Origin: Alcanivorax sp. UBA4485
GTDB taxonomy: Bacteria; Pseudomonadota; Gammaproteobacteria; Pseudomonadales; Alcanivoracaceae
DNA: 6,812 nucleotides
Assembly (NCBI GenBank): GCA_002389055.1
Contig: DGNT01000142.1
Span: forward strand, 1-6,812
Direction: 5' to 3'
Within the stretch, counting starts at the first letter, position 1, and each line of letters begins with the position of its first letter. Of the stretch, positions 5,696 through 6,812 are shown piece after piece. The position numbers were made by a program, and so were the translations under genes. The notes beneath the pieces were generated by a model, which worked only from the letters and a program-made list of their open reading frames with translations, was not told where the DNA came from and searched no databases.

Positions 5696-6241
5696 TTACG
5701 GGCGCAACATCCGTTTGAGTGTCGCATCCCGGTCAATAAAGTGATGTTTCAGCGCCGCCAGGCCGTGCAGCCCGGCCAGAACCACCAGCGCCCAGGTGCT
5801 CCAGTAATGCACCAGGCCGGCGCTGTCTTCCAGGCCGTTTTGGCGTCCGGTCACCGACGGCACCTCGAACAGCCCGAACACATCGATGCCGCTGCCGTCG
5901 GCGGTGCTGATCAGATAGCCGCTGATCATCGCCGCGAACAGCAGCACCAGCAGCCCCCAGTGCGCCAGCCGCGCGCCGGTTTTCTCCCAACGGTGATGAT
6001 CGCCGGGTGGCGCCGGCGGCGGTGACAGGGCGCGCCAGGCCAGGCGGATCAGCGCCACCGCCAGCAGGGTCAGGCCGACGCCGCGGTGCAGGTCCGGGGC
6101 GGATTGGTACCAGGGGTCGTAGTAACCCAGCTCCACCATGTACAGCCCCAGGCCGAACAGCCCGAACACCGCCAGCGCCACCAGCCAGTGCAGGCCAATC
6201 GCGACCCAGCCGTAGCGAGCCTTGTCGTTGCGTAATTTCAT
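5696..6241 (-). CDS. Cytochrome b561 family protein (YceJ/CybB-like)
   Basis: This is a 181-residue inner-membrane di-haem cytochrome b of the bacterial b561 family (E. coli CybB and YceJ are of similar size). Such proteins exchange electrons with the quinone pool; CybB was shown to be a superoxide:ubiquinone oxidoreductase. Four hydrophobic helices are seen at about 13-36, 51-70, 91-112 and 143-164. Likely haem ligands are H18 (GLHWL), H52 (DLHRG), H145 (LVHYW) and H159 (GLHGL), the four-His pattern of the family. The ATG at 6241 begins KLRNDKARYGWVAIGLHW, the typical start, although only a poor ribosome site is visible. The frame stays open far upstream through antisense of pyrR, which is not coding. 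The gene heads a two-gene unit with yceI and diverges from pyrR across 132 bases; no convincing promoter was found for it. Confidence 0.93.
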   Translation of the reverse strand: MKLRNDKARYGWVAIGLHWLVALAVFGLFGLGLYMVELGYYDPWYQSAPDLHRGVGLTLLAVALIRLAWRALSPPPAPPGDHHRWEKTGARLAHWGLLVLLFAAMISGYLISTADGSGIDVFGLFEVPSVTGRQNGLEDSAGLVHYWSTWALVVLAGLHGLAALKHHFIDRDATLKRMLRP

Positions 6242-6316
6242 AACCGGAGAATGGCTCAGTGAGCGTGAACAGGCCAGCACGGTGATTAGTGCCGTTAGAT
6301 CGAAAAAACTGTAGTG

Positions 6317-6344
6317 TTGCCCACTCCGGGGCGCCTGATATTCT
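6317..6344 (+). promoter_or_regulatory. Putative extended -10 promoter for pyrR
   Basis: TTGCCC (6317-6322) and TATTCT (6339-6344) are 16 bases apart, and TGA directly before the -10 gives an extended -10 element. Transcription would start near 6351, leaving a leader of about 23 bases with the GGGGAG ribosome site. No room is left for a pyrimidine attenuator of the Bacillus PyrR type. Confidence 0.42.
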
Positions 6345-6360
6345 GTCGCTCTGAATCCCT

Positions 6361-6366
6361 GGGGAG
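6361..6366 (+). promoter_or_regulatory. Ribosome binding site supporting the TTG start of pyrR
   Basis: GGGGAG ends seven bases before the TTG at 6374. The next in-frame ATG (6416) would remove 14 residues from the family's N-terminal helix. Confidence 0.65.
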
Positions 6367-6373
6367 AACCGCG

Positions 6374-6812
6374 TTGCGCTGGAACCAAGCACAAATAGAC
6401 AGCCTGCTGGACGGCATGGCCGAGGCGCTGGCCCTGGACAACGGCGAGCCCCCGCCGTCTTTGGTGGGCATTCAGTCTGGCGGCGCCTGGGTGGCGGAAG
6501 CGCTCAATCAGCGTCTGGCGACGCCGCTGCCGCTGGGGCGTTTGGACGTGAGCTTCTACCGGGACGACTTCGACACCCGCGGCCTGAAGCGTTCGGTGAA
6601 GCCTTCCGACCTGCCGTTCGATGTGGACAGCGCCAATCTGATCCTGGTCGATGACGTGCTGATGACCGGCCGCACCATCCGCGCCGCCATGAACGAGTTG
6701 TTCGATTTCGGCCGTCCGGCCTCCATCCGGCTCGCCGTACTTTTTGACATTGGCCACCGGCAATTGCCGATCCGCGCCGATATTTGCGGCGAAACTTTGG
6801 CATTGCCGCCCC
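6374..6812 (+). CDS. pyrR: PyrR, bifunctional pyrimidine regulator / uracil phosphoribosyltransferase (3' end missing)
   Basis: This is the first 146 codons of a phosphoribosyltransferase-fold protein cut by the right edge; about 20-25 residues should be missing compared with the roughly 170-residue Pseudomonas protein. PyrR in Gram-positive bacteria is an RNA-binding attenuator with uracil phosphoribosyltransferase activity; in pseudomonads it is linked to control of the downstream pyrBC' genes. Seen here: VGIQSGGAWVAEAL (31-44), the PyrR signature LDVSFYRDDF (57-66), and the PRPP-binding loop ILVDDVLMTGRTI (90-102), followed by RAAMNELFDFGRPASI. Translation starts at TTG with a good GGGGAG site. 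It diverges from the cytochrome b561 gene. In P. aeruginosa it follows ruvX directly; here the b561-yceI unit separates them. Confidence 0.95.
   Translation, partial: MRWNQAQIDSLLDGMAEALALDNGEPPPSLVGIQSGGAWVAEALNQRLATPLPLGRLDVSFYRDDFDTRGLKRSVKPSDLPFDVDSANLILVDDVLMTGRTIRAAMNELFDFGRPASIRLAVLFDIGHRQLPIRADICGETLALPP

Noticed and set aside
4918..5718. 266-codon open frame on the plus strand
   Set aside because: It overlaps the end of ruvX and runs antisense to the whole of yceI. Both of those have clear family motifs and ribosome sites, while this translation has low-complexity Gly/Val/Ala content and no recognisable domain.
5665..5736. Longer YceI start
   Set aside because: It would place 24 residues before an obvious signal peptide and overlap the b561 gene; the ATG at 5664 has a strong AAGGAG site.
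6242..6763. Upstream extension of the cytochrome b561 reading frame
   Set aside because: The frame is open only because it runs antisense through pyrR. The family N-terminus begins at the ATG at 6241.
1..6812. CRISPR array, insertion sequence, tRNA or integrase-type attachment site
   Set aside because: No regularly spaced direct repeats, transposase motifs, cloverleaf-like sequence or flanking duplications were found on reading both strands.

Overview
The window is GC-rich DNA from a gammaproteobacterium, and nearly all of it is coding. The proteins look like those of Pseudomonas aeruginosa and its relatives. The gene order matches, as I remember it, the P. aeruginosa block pyrR - ruvX - algH - tonB3 - gshB / pilG - pilH - pilI - pilJ, with one extra module inserted. 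A marine Pseudomonadales/Oceanospirillales member such as an Alcanivorax relative would fit, but the genus is a guess. I see no phage, IS element, CRISPR array, tRNA or rRNA.

Layout. Positions 1-1880 (minus strand) carry the start of a Pil-Chp chemosensory operon for type IV pilus twitching motility, read right to left: pilG, pilH (response regulators), pilI (CheW-like adaptor) and the first 153 codons of pilJ (chemoreceptor), which runs off the left edge. Positions 1881-2183 are a divergent control region. It holds a probable sigma70 promoter for gshB, a cluster of three CCTA-core motifs, and small hairpins. Positions 2184-5059 (plus strand) carry gshB (glutathione synthetase), a TonB3-like energy transducer, algH/yqgE and ruvX/yqgF, closely packed and probably at least partly co-transcribed. 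Positions 5080-6241 (minus strand) carry a two-gene module: a four-helix cytochrome b561 (YceJ-like) followed by a secreted YceI lipocalin-like protein. It converges on ruvX with a 20-base gap and diverges from pyrR. Positions 6374-6812 (plus strand) carry pyrR, which is cut by the right edge.

How the parts relate. PilJ senses a signal and acts through PilI and the operon's downstream kinase (outside the window) on PilG and PilH, which tune pilus extension and retraction. The TonB3-like gene across the divergent promoter is functionally linked, because P. aeruginosa TonB3 has been reported as needed for twitching motility. gshB, algH, ruvX and pyrR are conserved housekeeping genes. The b561/YceI pair is probably a periplasmic redox or quinone-related accessory unit placed between ruvX and pyrR.

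No wholly new system is evident. The items most worth a second look are the inserted yceJ-yceI module, the TonB homologue without a proline-rich spacer, the CCTA motif cluster between pilG and gshB, and hairpins in the pilG-pilH gap and at the 3' end of ruvX.
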